Positions 17,180-27,019 are shown, counted from the stretch's first letter. The stretch is 64,000 nt of DNA from Lachnotalea sp041821265 (GCA_041821265.1 JBGUEQ010000010.1:40981-104980), one strand, 5' to 3'. Translations and numbers: made by a program. The notes: generated by a model from the letters alone, not told the origin.

Positions 17180-19246
17180 TTATTCGACAATCACTCTTAC
17201 TCTCGCCAGATTTAGCACCTGTGTGGTTGGGTTGTTTAAACTTCCCTGACGGTTTGACATAACACGAACCGATGTAAAAAAGGTTCCAGGTTGGCTATAT
17301 GCATACTTGATTTGAGAAGTAGCTCCATAAGCAGCTCCATTATAGGTTTCTGTAATGCTGCCTGATACCGGAAATGCATTTTCACAAGGAATCTCCGCGT
17401 GATCCTCAAAGGAATAATCTACCGCGGTTACCTTACCTGCTCCTTCCGGAACTTCTGCATTAACGGTAAAGGTTATCTCTTCTCCTAATTTTACATGGGC
17501 ACATTCTCTTGCGTTTGCTAATAATGTTACCTTCGGTTGAATCCCTTTTCTACTAACGATATCTTCTTCAGGGTAAATCTGCCCTTCCTTCAACTCATAA
17601 GCCGTAGAATGCAATGGCTGGATTCCACGCTCTACCCAATCACTCAAATCCAACAGAACCTGATATAATACACCTAGGTAGTTTACAATGTGATTATTCT
17701 GTAAAATTGAGATATCACCATGGAGACAATGCTCCATATAATAAATACGAAAATCATCCTCATTTCCTTTGGTTTCTATGACTTTCTTACGGTACCAGTC
17801 ACCGCACCAAGGACAAGTAGATTCATCCATTAAAGACTGCGTTAAAATAACCTTGCCCTGAATATTTCCGTCCTGCACCGTTCCGGTTCCTGTAAAACCA
17901 TAGCCCATTATATTGGCACGTTGTGGTAGTGACGGGGTTCCATCCGAATTACGGAACTGATCCCAGGCATGGAAGGATAAATCCGACGGTACCTGATGAC
18001 GATAGTAGGACTGGATGGCAATATAATCGGAATTATCTAAATGAATCTTATCGCCTGGCTGTATAGAAGCAATCACACTATTTAAGTCATCCATACCAAA
18101 GCACATTCCAATAGTCAACCGGTTTCCTTCGATTTTATCTAATAACAGTGTCTTTCCAACTGTCTCACCTGAAGAGAAGGTAATATTTACACCCTTTAAA
18201 TATAAGTCATCCCCATGTGGTACCTCTTCTAACTCAATCCATGCACCGGCACCATCCGCTAATTGCTTCTGCCAAGCATCATCGACACCATTACGCCCAT
18301 CAATAGCACTTTCTTCCTTCTTCTGTCCTGGTACATGAACACTCTTAACTACACCATCAAATTGCAGACGATCGCGACGCGCATTGCTGTTCAGATCTGC
18401 ACCCATGTAGCCCGGCACTTCCCAGAACTCCGTAAAATAGGTAGGATCAGACATTTTAACACCGGGTGTTAAGACCGGAAGAGAACCATCATCTATCTTG
18501 CCTGAAGCCTCAATAAACCATGCCTTTGGAGGGAATCCCATCTGAGTAATTTCCTTTAACATAACTGCTTCATCATTTGTCAGCCCTTCGTACATATTAC
18601 CACTTCCACCTGGTTCTAATGCATCTACGATCTTACCAAATACATGGCGTAGGCAGCGCTGACCCTGTGCATGTAAGGTGATTGTATTTGGTAAAGATAC
18701 CGGTGAACCGATTACGAAGGGTGCAGCACCATCCCAAGCATTGGTATTCTCAATACATGCCAAGGACTTATATCCGCCACCACTTCCGCCATAGACATAA
18801 CCATATGGACGACCAGCCTGATACATTTCTTCTGCTACATCACGAGAAATCTCTGCTGCAGCTGCGCTTGCCTTCCAAACCAGGGTATTATCACTTTTTG
18901 GGCCGAACATCGCTGTAGATCCCATGTTACTTTCCACATAATAAGCACCATGCATTAATGCAAAACCAATTCTGTCATCCACACCTGTACGCTCTAAGGA
19001 TGCCACTTCCTCATCCGGTCCCGGGAAAGGTGATAAATAATGGAAGAACCGTCCGGTATACTTCTCCTTCTCAGGCATACAGAACACGAATTTCAACCCT
19101 TTCTTCTCAACGCCTCCATGGACGTAACGGAATTTCGCCTTGCTGCCATCTGGAAGCACACGATCCCTCCATTCATCCATATCAATGTAGGAATTCTGAA
19201 ACTCAGGATCCTTTTTCACCTCATATATTTCTTTTACTACTGCCAT
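17180..19246 (-). CDS. Large alpha/beta-hydrolase-like protein with C-terminal PKD-like domain, function unknown
   Basis: A 688-residue protein I cannot assign to a named family. It has a GYVYGGSGGGYK nucleophile-elbow-like motif (Ser155) as in PHB-depolymerase/tannase-like hydrolases, and a possible His in YYMEHCLHGD near 510. From about 570 to the end there is a beta-rich domain (TFTVNAEVPEGAGKVTAVDY ... PGTFFTSVRVMSNRQG) resembling PKD/Fn3 folds. No signal peptide is seen. Two degraded copies of its C-terminus lie at 33851-34138 and 36498-36640. It sits among GH genes, so an esterase role on plant polysaccharide or lignin-linked acyl groups is plausible but unproven. AGGAGG precedes the ATG. 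Confidence 0.6.
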   Translation of the reverse strand: MAVVKEIYEVKKDPEFQNSYIDMDEWRDRVLPDGSKAKFRYVHGGVEKKGLKFVFCMPEKEKYTGRFFHYLSPFPGPDEEVASLERTGVDDRIGFALMHGAYYVESNMGSTAMFGPKSDNTLVWKASAAAAEISRDVAEEMYQAGRPYGYVYGGSGGGYKSLACIENTNAWDGAAPFVIGSPVSLPNTITLHAQGQRCLRHVFGKIVDALEPGGSGNMYEGLTNDEAVMLKEITQMGFPPKAWFIEASGKIDDGSLPVLTPGVKMSDPTYFTEFWEVPGYMGADLNSNARRDRLQFDGVVKSVHVPGQKKEESAIDGRNGVDDAWQKQLADGAGAWIELEEVPHGDDLYLKGVNITFSSGETVGKTLLLDKIEGNRLTIGMCFGMDDLNSVIASIQPGDKIHLDNSDYIAIQSYYRHQVPSDLSFHAWDQFRNSDGTPSLPQRANIMGYGFTGTGTVQDGNIQGKVILTQSLMDESTCPWCGDWYRKKVIETKGNEDDFRIYYMEHCLHGDISILQNNHIVNYLGVLYQVLLDLSDWVERGIQPLHSTAYELKEGQIYPEEDIVSRKGIQPKVTLLANARECAHVKLGEEITFTVNAEVPEGAGKVTAVDYSFEDHAEIPCENAFPVSGSITETYNGAAYGATSQIKYAYSQPGTFFTSVRVMSNRQGSLNNPTTQVLNLARVRVIVE

Positions 19247-19313
19247 TTTGTAGCCTCCTTTTTATCATTATCAAATATCAGTATTTATCTTTATAAATAT
19301 GATTTCACATTAC

Positions 19314-21506
19314 TTACTGCGGTTTCTTAATTTTTATCAGCTTCTTGTTCAAATCTACCACCATCTCCGTCGTAATAGCACCTCCTACCAACTTAACCAG
19401 GCCTAACACGGTATTCCGGTAAGTCATCCGTTCCATTTCGGGGGTTCTCTTAACACTCTTCGTTACCTCTCCACGGGATGCTCTCGCAAATTCAACTAAC
19501 TGATCCACAAGCACTTTCCCTTCCGGTACCAGACAGATATCCTCAAGTCGATCCTGCACAGAATAATACCCCTGGATAATCTCCATTCCTGGTTCATCAA
19601 ACCAGTTTCGCACCGCTGAACTCTCCAGATAGTAATTAGGGTTTGCTTTGTCGACCTTCTGAATTTCCATAGCGTCTTCGTAAGCTCCACTCCGTGCTTC
19701 TACCTTATGCTTTCCATTGATTTCTACCTGGAAGGTAAACACATGAATACCTGCTTTTTCTTCTACCATTGTGCCATCCAAGAAAAGAGCAACCTTACTT
19801 TGATTACTATAAACCTTTACTTCTGTCAGGCTTTCCACACGATCCATATAACGCTTACTGCACAAATGCACAAATGGTTCTCCACTCCACCAAGCCTTAT
19901 AAAGAAAGAAGGAATCTTTTTTAACTTTGCGGTCTATACTAACTAATCCTTTATGATTAATACCGTTATCACCAGCTTCTGCTCTTCCGTCTGCCCCGAA
20001 GTCGAACATATTCCATACGTAGGTTCCCCAGATATAAGGCCTTTTTGCAAACATTTCCAGCAAATGCTCATGATACACACATTGATATTGCTCTGAATAG
20101 TCACCCTTTTCCGGTTTCGGTGATTGTAACTGATACAAGGTATCAGCCCCGTACTCGGTCATACCCACGCAACGATTCGGATGCTTCTTATGAAATTCAT
20201 CAAAGAAATTGTCATTATCCTCCAACTCTCCCATATACCAGCCAAAATAAAGATTATAGCCTAAAATATCGGGAATATCATTGATCGGACTGTCTGTAGG
20301 GAGCATAAAGGCATCTGCCATCGCCGTTAGTCTGGTAGAATCTAGTTTATGAGCTAAGTCATTCAAAATCTGATGATTTTCTATTAAATCATCCGTTACT
20401 CCAGCCACACCGATTTCATTGGAAAGAGCCCAACAAACAACGGATGGATGGTTATAATTTTGAATTACAAGCTCCTTCATCTGAGAAATGGTATTTTCCC
20501 TTCCCCCTGTCATATGAGCCGTGATATACGGAATTTCCGCCCAAACAACCATACCTTTCTCGTCGCATAAATCATAGAAATACTGATCATGCTGATAATG
20601 GGCCAATCGAATAGAATTTGCTCCGATTTCACATATCAGTTCCATATCCAAATCCTGATGTTCCTTCGTAATTGCATTACCTAAGCCCTTAAAATCCTGA
20701 TGTTTGGAAACTCCACGTATTGGGTAAGACTTTCCGTTTAAGAAAAATCCCTGCTCCGGATCGAAATGGTAGGAGCGACATCCGAACCTAGTCGTCAACA
20801 CATCTACCACTTCACCATTGACCAATAGCTCAGCCTTTGCTTCGTATAGATATGGATCCACTGTTCCATTCCAAAGATGTGCATCCTTAATCAGCAGCTT
20901 TCCTTGTGCTTGGTTCCCTCCTGATATCACTACCTGTCCAACATCTTCTACTATGAAACGAATATCATCATAATTACCAATAACTTCTACTTCCAGTGTT
21001 ACTTCAGCATCCCCACCATGCATCACAGGTGTTACCTTGAATCCGGATCCACCATGATTATTCAGGTTAAAGTGGTTCTTCTCCGATAAGGTAATTAAAT
21101 ATACATCTCTGTAAATACCACCATAGAACGTAAAGTCTGCCTTCTGAGGATATACATAATCATTTGCACAATTATCTACAAACACCTCGATGATATTATT
21201 CTCCTTTAAAAGCTCAGTAATCTTTACTCGAAATGTTGAATAACCGCCTTCATGATGCCCTGCATGCATATTATTAACCTTAACATCCGCTATAGAATTG
21301 ACACCACGAAACTCCAGGTAGATTTCGCAATCTGTTTCCATCTCCGATCTAGCAAGCTCTTTCCTATATACACATACCCCACGGTAATAATCATCACCGC
21401 CATCTTGTCCATCGATTGCATTCCAGGTATGAGGCAGGTTCACAGTGCTACACTGGCCTTCCTTTTCAAATATCCAATCCTCATTGATACACTTTATCTT
21501 TCTCAT
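19314..21506 (-). CDS. GH2 beta-galactosidase/beta-glucuronidase-family protein
   Basis: About 730 residues. It has an N-terminal sugar-binding domain (NLPHTWNAIDGQDGG, YYRGVCVYRKEL), an Ig-like domain, then a TIM barrel. The barrel carries ALSNEIG (acid/base Glu) and GMTEYGAD (nucleophile Glu), with the NSIRLAHYQHDQ signature between. No signal peptide is seen. The frame opens at a TTG (21533), but the ATG at 21506 (MRKIKCINEDW) fits the family start better; neither has an ideal ribosome site. It cleaves a beta-linked galactosyl- or uronyl-type residue. Confidence 0.88.
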   Translation of the reverse strand: MRKIKCINEDWIFEKEGQCSTVNLPHTWNAIDGQDGGDDYYRGVCVYRKELARSEMETDCEIYLEFRGVNSIADVKVNNMHAGHHEGGYSTFRVKITELLKENNIIEVFVDNCANDYVYPQKADFTFYGGIYRDVYLITLSEKNHFNLNNHGGSGFKVTPVMHGGDAEVTLEVEVIGNYDDIRFIVEDVGQVVISGGNQAQGKLLIKDAHLWNGTVDPYLYEAKAELLVNGEVVDVLTTRFGCRSYHFDPEQGFFLNGKSYPIRGVSKHQDFKGLGNAITKEHQDLDMELICEIGANSIRLAHYQHDQYFYDLCDEKGMVVWAEIPYITAHMTGGRENTISQMKELVIQNYNHPSVVCWALSNEIGVAGVTDDLIENHQILNDLAHKLDSTRLTAMADAFMLPTDSPINDIPDILGYNLYFGWYMGELEDNDNFFDEFHKKHPNRCVGMTEYGADTLYQLQSPKPEKGDYSEQYQCVYHEHLLEMFAKRPYIWGTYVWNMFDFGADGRAEAGDNGINHKGLVSIDRKVKKDSFFLYKAWWSGEPFVHLCSKRYMDRVESLTEVKVYSNQSKVALFLDGTMVEEKAGIHVFTFQVEINGKHKVEARSGAYEDAMEIQKVDKANPNYYLESSAVRNWFDEPGMEIIQGYYSVQDRLEDICLVPEGKVLVDQLVEFARASRGEVTKSVKRTPEMERMTYRNTVLGLVKLVGGAITTEMVVDLNKKLIKIKKPQ

Positions 21507-21562
21507 ATAATATAAACCAGCCTCTCTTATCAACCTTCAAATTTATAAACACAGGCATAATA

Positions 21563-21599
21563 TTATTATAGTGAATTGTAATATAATTCACTATAATAA
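21563..21599. promoter_or_regulatory. 15-bp perfect palindrome (operator or hairpin)
   Basis: Arms at 21563-21577 and 21585-21599 are perfect inverted repeats (core TAGTGAATT / AATTCACTA) around a 7-nt AT-rich centre. It lies about 57 bp upstream of the GH2 start (21506) and 36 bp downstream of the VOC/SDR chimera stop. AT-rich with no GC clamp, it looks more like a repressor operator than a terminator. Confidence 0.45.
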
Positions 21600-21639
21600 A
21601 TCTTGATTTATCATTACCTGACCTTACAAAATAATTACA

Positions 21640-22038
21640 TTAACATGTATATCCACCATCAACAATAAAGTCCTGCCCGGTGACAAAGGATGATGCCTCA
21701 GAAGCTAAGTACAGCACGCAGTCAGCAATGTCCTCTGACTGACCAACACGCTTTAAAGGGGTATGTTCCAGTGCTCTGTGAGGCATCGCAAGCGGTTCCA
21801 CATACTGATGAATTTCCAAATCCACGCCCTCGTCTCCGCGAAACATTAACACATTCATAATCTGATTGTCCACACCGGAAAGTCCTTTTTCCTTTTGAAC
21901 TGAATTTCTAGCATCGAATACTACATTTAAACCTAATGCATCACGAAACAGACGCAGACACTCCTCAACATCCGTTACTAAAATTCCAGCCTGAAATAAA
22001 CCATGTACTTTAAATTTTCCTATTTTAATATCGCCTTT
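21640..22038 (-). pseudogene. In-frame chimera of a VOC (glyoxalase-like) N-half and an SDR C-terminus
   Basis: The frame reads FKVHGLFQAGILVTDVEECL, then LRLFRDALGLNVVFDARN and VDLEIHQYVEP, a VOC-fold protein. It then switches to LKRVGQSEDIADCVLYLAS and FVTGQDFIVDGGYTC, the end of a short-chain dehydrogenase. The position expected to hold the start codon is ATA (22021-22023) behind AAAAAGGCGAT, so the ATG seems mutated. A related VOC remnant at 51588 begins MENFNVQGLFQAGIIVSDIE, confirming the family. Both active sites are incomplete. Confidence 0.75.
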
Positions 22039-22046
22039 TTATGTAT

Positions 22047-24437
22047 TTAAACCAAACTTGATTCTTTTATCATATTCTTGCCTTCGTTTAACCTTATTTC
22101 CTGTCCATTTCCTAATACAAACATGCCGGTCAGCCCATCTGGCATGATCAACTCATACTCCCAAGTACCATTCACCTTCTTATAATCAAAAATAATCATA
22201 CCTCTTGGGGTAGCTGCTCTTCCCTTTAAATCCGGTACATAATCTAGATGAGGCATTACACGCACATGCTCCCATCCGGCATCTTCCCCTGTTATACCCG
22301 CCATGCTACGAAGCATTTCAAAAATTGGTAATGCACTCCAGGCGTGACATTCACTTCTTGCTAGCTCCGGTACTTCCGGACAACAAGTACAGTCTAAATC
22401 AATCAAGTGTGCCCAGTGCATTAAGCTTTCTTCGGTCTCCTGATACATTCCGGCAATCTCCATCGCACGGAAAAATTCATAAGCAGTAGCGAAAGACACT
22501 TGGATTATTGGCTCGCAGCCCGGAAGTGGCGCATCCTTTGAAATAGTAGCTGTCATAATGCGCTTCATACCACTACGATTTTCTACTTTTCTCCAGCCTT
22601 CCTCTTCTCCATTCATCCCATTTAACACAGCCCAGCTCTGCGCATGCTGTGAAAACTGTAGAAAGTCCGGACCTTCTCGGTACATCCCAGCTGCTTCATC
22701 CCAACATAGTTTCTGAATTAGAGTTAATATCTTTTCACGACGCTCTAAATACTCTTGTGCTATACCAGCTCTTCCTGTGGCCTTATAAATCTTCGCCCCC
22801 TGAAGTAGCGTATACGCATACATCAAATTTATAATCGTCGACGGACCCGACAGACTTGCCAGTGGCCTTCCCCCAGTTTTTTCCCATTCTTTCTGCCAAT
22901 CCACAAACTCCCAATAGCCTAAGCTTCCTAACAGCCCATCTGATCCAATCTTTCGGTCATAATAGCCAAGTATTCGATCCACATCAGGCTGGTATTCCTT
23001 TAACAATTCCTCATCTCCGGTTTGCTGATAGTACTCCTGAAGTATCATAATATAGTGAAGTGAAAAAGTTGAAATCACTTGTAAATAGGAGGTTGGACTT
23101 TTACCTGGAAGTAATCCGAAGGGCAAAATCCCATTATGAAAATCCTTAATTGCTTTCTTTACGAGCCCGATATCCCGGCTGACCGCGTAATTGAATAAGA
23201 TCTGTAACCGTGTATCCATGGGATACTGGAGCTGCTCATAAAATGGGCAGTCCATATATGTTTCCACCATACAGTTCTCCAAGGTACGCACGCAGATCTC
23301 ATACACCTGATTCACCCATTCTGCGGAAGATTCCACATTTGACTCTATCGGCAGCGGATAACCGGTCTTAAAAAATACCGGTGCCTTCACCGTTACCTCG
23401 CTATCCCCAACTTCCACCTGAATCCTCACAAATCGGAAGGTGCGGTACCAGAAAGGCTCATAACGAAGGCTGCCACCTTCTCCCAGTACAATTTCATCCA
23501 TCAGGCCAACGACTGTTCCATTTTCCATATCGGAACGACGAATATCTTCGCCTTCCTTTACAAACTTTTCAAAATATGTAATAGATACCTTTCTTTCTTT
23601 TCCACCTATAAATTCATACTGTGGATAACCATTTTTAATCACACCAGCATCCAGAATGATTTCTGCACCTTTTCCAGACGGTATGGTTAACTTACCCTGT
23701 TGTATAATACCAGTCTTCGTCATTTCTATAGGAAAGGTATCTAATTTCTCATACAACAAGGGAATATCTCTTTCCTGTAAAGGAAACTTTGGTACTATGC
23801 CTACTATCTTCATAAGATCGGACTCTAATACATTTCCCATCAGAGAAGCTTTTCTCCAATCTAAATTTACTGCTTCCTTCCAATGAGATGGCGATTTGTC
23901 AAAGGATATTTTTTCTTTTATGGCACCCAGGTAGATCGTAATCTGATCCGATATTAGATAAAAAGTGTGGTCCAGCCAAACTCGCCAGTCTGCTATGCCT
24001 GTAGTCACCGTTCCCATTTCTTCTCCGAATGCACTGAGAACATCTCCTTCCACCGCCAGGCGATGGCCACCTCCCGGTGAATATACGCCAAAGATACTTG
24101 CACGTTCATCATACTGGTCCATTGTTGAATCCGGATCACAACAGAGCACCTGCGCTGCCAGTATATTCTCTCCGGTTATTAGGTAATTACTAACATCTAA
24201 TGTTTCATAATAATGACGGTAAATATCTCCTTTGCATGGACCGGACAAAACAGGTTTTCCATTTATCCATAGACGGTATCTGCTATTCGCCGTGATATCT
24301 ATACTAAGTTTTCCACCTTCTGGAACATTGACAGCCGTAACAAAATATGCAAATCGACCATTCATATCTCCTTCATAAATCTTTTTGTCCGCAATTTCCT
24401 CCTTCGCAACACCAATCCATTTTGCTTCTTTCCACAT
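22047..24437 (-). CDS. GH78-like alpha-L-rhamnosidase (second paralogue)
   Basis: About 796 residues from the ATG at 24437 (MWKEAKWIG), which has AGGGAG 6 nt upstream. An N-terminal beta domain with ITANSRYRLWINGKPVLSG (about 45-65) is followed by a sandwich domain. The (alpha/alpha)6 barrel has YMDCPFYEQLQYPMDTRLQ, the counterpart of the DCPQRDERMGWTGD motif; here the Glu is in FYEQLQ. The barrel ends with a C-terminal beta domain (GRAATPRGMIIFDYKKVNG). No signal peptide. It differs strongly from the 927-residue GH78 and may act on another rhamnoside. Confidence 0.82.
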   Translation of the reverse strand: MWKEAKWIGVAKEEIADKKIYEGDMNGRFAYFVTAVNVPEGGKLSIDITANSRYRLWINGKPVLSGPCKGDIYRHYYETLDVSNYLITGENILAAQVLCCDPDSTMDQYDERASIFGVYSPGGGHRLAVEGDVLSAFGEEMGTVTTGIADWRVWLDHTFYLISDQITIYLGAIKEKISFDKSPSHWKEAVNLDWRKASLMGNVLESDLMKIVGIVPKFPLQERDIPLLYEKLDTFPIEMTKTGIIQQGKLTIPSGKGAEIILDAGVIKNGYPQYEFIGGKERKVSITYFEKFVKEGEDIRRSDMENGTVVGLMDEIVLGEGGSLRYEPFWYRTFRFVRIQVEVGDSEVTVKAPVFFKTGYPLPIESNVESSAEWVNQVYEICVRTLENCMVETYMDCPFYEQLQYPMDTRLQILFNYAVSRDIGLVKKAIKDFHNGILPFGLLPGKSPTSYLQVISTFSLHYIMILQEYYQQTGDEELLKEYQPDVDRILGYYDRKIGSDGLLGSLGYWEFVDWQKEWEKTGGRPLASLSGPSTIINLMYAYTLLQGAKIYKATGRAGIAQEYLERREKILTLIQKLCWDEAAGMYREGPDFLQFSQHAQSWAVLNGMNGEEEGWRKVENRSGMKRIMTATISKDAPLPGCEPIIQVSFATAYEFFRAMEIAGMYQETEESLMHWAHLIDLDCTCCPEVPELARSECHAWSALPIFEMLRSMAGITGEDAGWEHVRVMPHLDYVPDLKGRAATPRGMIIFDYKKVNGTWEYELIMPDGLTGMFVLGNGQEIRLNEGKNMIKESSLV

Positions 24438-24649
24438 ATGAACTCCCTTCTTATGAATACCCTGTGTTGGCACCAGTTCTATTGTATTCTAATGTAATTC
24501 TTTAATAATCAAAGTATGTTACAAATTATTACCAGTTTGGTGATGGTATATATTTTTATTATCTATAAACATTATAATCACAAACAATTTCACAGTATTT
24601 TAATATATATAGATATAGTTTAATAAATCGACTTTTTTATCAGACAACC

Positions 24650-24722
24650 AAACCAAGTCTATCAGAATTCCCAGATATTCAAACGGTCCCAGCGGGGATT
24701 TGCTTGTAGCATAGCCAAGTGC
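24650..24722 (-). pseudogene. GH43 fragment
   Basis: The minus strand encodes EKPTALGYATSKSPLGPFEY followed by LGILID. This is the blade-three/four motif of GH43 enzymes (GYATSxSPLGPF). It is flanked by unrelated AT-rich DNA and retains about 25 codons. Confidence 0.6.
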
Positions 24723-24802
24723 AGTTGGTTTTTCTCTTTCCAAATTTCATTTCTAATTGATGATCTATGTAGTCCAATACAATACGGTATGTTATAGAAT
24801 CC

Positions 24803-24855
24803 ATCTGCTTATAATAATATAATTACATTATCTGCTTATAATAATTTAATTACAT
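24803..24855. repeat. Two tandem 26-bp direct repeats upstream of the AraC promoter
   Basis: Copies at 24803-24828 and 24830-24855 differ at one base, giving 27-bp periodicity. Each contains CTGCTTATAATAAT then TAATTACAT. The second ends one base before the TTGACA box at 24857, where an activator or autoregulator would bind. The assignment to the AraC protein is inference. Confidence 0.55.
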
Positions 24856-24856
24856 A

Positions 24857-24884
24857 TTGACAACTGATTCATTCATCTTATAAT
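24857..24884 (+). promoter_or_regulatory. Consensus sigma-A promoter for the AraC regulator
   Basis: TTGACA at 24857-24862 and TATAAT at 24879-24884 are separated by 16 bp, about 90 bp before the ATG at 24973. Both hexamers are perfect. Confidence 0.75.
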
Positions 24885-24972
24885 GATATATATTACTTTG
24901 TTTATGATGCGGGGAGGTATTGCCTGCTTTGTATGATAATAATGACGATAATAATTAAATGGGAGGTGTATT

Positions 24973-26127
24973 ATGGAACTAAAGATGATACTGCAACACA
25001 TTCAAGAAGCAACCGGAATACTGATTCAGCTATTTGAGGGAAATGATATTTCTTATTTTGGCAATCATCCTTTTGAACCTAATCCAGCCAATCAAATTAT
25101 TCCTTCTGCCCTAGCATCCGATTGCACTCTCGGACTATCCATCTCTCCTGATAATATCTTCATTGGCTTTGTCCGCATCCGTGATACTTCTGATTATTTG
25201 ATTATCGGGCCGATGCTAATTTCAGAATGCACGAAAAAACAGGCTCAAAGCTTATTGTTTCATCTGCAGCAGTCAGATCGTAAAGTGGAACCTTTACTTG
25301 AATGGCTTCGCTCCATACCAATTATTAATAAGCAACGATTATATGGTATTCTTTATCTTATAAATTTAACGATAAATGGACAGTCAGATCATAGCGTCAT
25401 TACTATACCCTATCCAAATGAAGCATTTTATAATTATACCATCAGCAGCAATCTAGAATTCATAGAACCTGTCAATATGGATCTTGAAAAGGCGATTTTG
25501 TCTAATATTGAATATGGCAATGTAGAGGAACTTGAAAAAACAATTAGATTCTTTGCCCCCATACAATTTTACAATGATGCAAAAGCTAAAAAGTCTTATC
25601 GTGATATAATTGTAGCATCAGTTATGCTATCCTCTAGAGCTGCAGTTAAGGGAGGTCTTGATTATACTATTGCAACAGCAATGGGAACTAAATATTTAGA
25701 AACTATGGAATTCTTAAATAATACAACTGATATTACGTTACTTATAAAAAAGATATTTTTGGATTTTGCTAATAAAGTAGCTCAATCCAACAAATTAACA
25801 TCAAAATCCTTATTGGTAAAACAAATCAGTAGAGAAATAACTACTCATATAAATGAGAAAATTACTCCTTCTATAATTGCAAATAATTTAAACATGAGCT
25901 GCTCCTACCTTTGTAACCACTTCAAGAAAGAAACCGGTAAAACAATTACGGATTATACCAACGAATTGAAAATTCATGAAAGCAAATATTTATTAAAAAA
26001 CACACATTTATCATTAATTGAGATTTCTACACGTTTGGGTTTTTCAAGTCAAAGCTATTTTCATATTGTATTTAAGAAACATATGGGTATGACGCCCCAT
26101 GAATTTCGAAATACCTCCGTATTATAG
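24973..26127 (+). CDS. AraC-family transcriptional regulator
   Basis: 384 residues. The N-terminal ~270 residues are a sensor-like region common in clostridial AraC proteins, including the segment VASVMLSSRAAVKGGLDYTI near residue 220. The last ~100 residues are the double HTH (SIIANNLNMSCSYLCNHFKK and LIEISTRLGFSSQSYFHIVF). The ATG has GGAGG 8 nt upstream. It is divergent from the GH78/VOC-SDR/GH2 genes, so it probably activates them. Part of the sensor region recurs in the 57-codon ORF at 32079-32252. Confidence 0.85.
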   Translation: MELKMILQHIQEATGILIQLFEGNDISYFGNHPFEPNPANQIIPSALASDCTLGLSISPDNIFIGFVRIRDTSDYLIIGPMLISECTKKQAQSLLFHLQQSDRKVEPLLEWLRSIPIINKQRLYGILYLINLTINGQSDHSVITIPYPNEAFYNYTISSNLEFIEPVNMDLEKAILSNIEYGNVEELEKTIRFFAPIQFYNDAKAKKSYRDIIVASVMLSSRAAVKGGLDYTIATAMGTKYLETMEFLNNTTDITLLIKKIFLDFANKVAQSNKLTSKSLLVKQISREITTHINEKITPSIIANNLNMSCSYLCNHFKKETGKTITDYTNELKIHESKYLLKNTHLSLIEISTRLGFSSQSYFHIVFKKHMGMTPHEFRNTSVL

Positions 26128-26533
26128 ACACGATAAAACCTATTGTAATTGGTAATATTAATAATTTTACTTGCTGTATTTTAATAAATTTATTTTATAT
26201 CCAAAGCATTTTTGATCTGATGAAACGGATGAGTACATCTATTAGTCAAAATGTTGAGTCTTGCACAATAAACTGTACACTCTCTACGTTATAGCTTTGT
26301 TGTGATTCATATGAATACTAGTTTCAGATGTAAAACATCGGTTTATTCTTGTTCCTCCTGGTTTAACTAAACTCCTTCAATTATAAATAGTGTCTGCTGA
26401 TTAATTAAAAAGGTGTTGATTTTGCTGATTTTGAAGCTGTTTTATAGTATAATAAGTGCAAGGGTTTCGTTAACTTAAACTCATTTTTCTTGCTCTTTTT
26501 ATGAAATTCACTATAAATTGGAGTCTTAAAATC
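26128..26533. other. Intergenic region, no gene seen
   Basis: About 400 AT-rich bases between the AraC gene and the IS remnant. I see no coding frame or strong terminator. The right third (from about 26385) probably belongs to the upstream part of the IS element. AATTCACTATAA at about 26508 resembles one arm of the palindrome at 21563, but this may be chance. Confidence 0.4.
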
Positions 26534-26988
26534 ATGTACAAACCAATTGATAAGTTACAACATACATTTCTCGATTTTAATCAACCGATGGGCCTTCGAA
26601 TGAACCCCAATAATCGTTGGATCAAAATGGCTGACAACATAGCACCCGTTGAATTTGGAGCTAAGTTTGATTTAAGTATTGATACAGAAGGCTATGGTAG
26701 AGTCGAGAAAATATTTTTTGATGTCTACAACGAAAGTACCTGCCTACTAGATGCAGTTGAACGATTTAAAAACCGAACAGGACATTACCCGAAAAGAGTT
26801 CTGGCAGATCAAATTTATCGAACCCGAGATAACCGAGCATTGCCTTCAGTTTGAGTAAACGTTGTTATGGTATGGGTTTAATCAAGACTAAGCTTGAAGA
26901 AACAACGTTGACCGCTATCACGTTATCTGTATTTGTGGTGAATCTTTTTAAGATTCAGGCACAAATACTTTTTATTGTAACTATATAA
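26534..26988 (+). mobile_element. Internally deleted IS5-type transposase remnant
   Basis: The frame starts MYKPIDKLQHTFLDFNQPMG (start of an IS5/IS1182-like DDE transposase) and jumps within NNRWIKMADNIAPVEFGAKF to the catalytic region LSIDTEGYGRVEKIFFDVYN. It then loses sequence again near RTRDNRA and resumes in another frame as FSLSKRCYGMGLIKTKLEET with the C-terminus FKIQAQILFIV. Two internal deletions make it non-autonomous. Confidence 0.8.
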
Positions 26989-27019
26989 TTGGTGAAAATT
27001 TTCATACAATTGATACAAT

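Larger units (their letters stand above)
24438..24972. other. Intergenic region between divergent GH78 and AraC genes
   Basis: 535 AT-rich bases. The left part should hold the GH78 promoter on the minus strand; a TATAAT-like palindrome (CATTATAATCAC) is visible near 24570 but no clear -35. A GH43 fragment lies at 24650-24720. Two long direct repeats and a consensus promoter for the AraC gene occupy 24803-24884. I see nothing else. Confidence 0.5.

Noticed and set aside
24541..24640. Candidate riboswitch upstream of the GH78 gene
   Set aside because: AT-rich and without conserved helices of any class I know.
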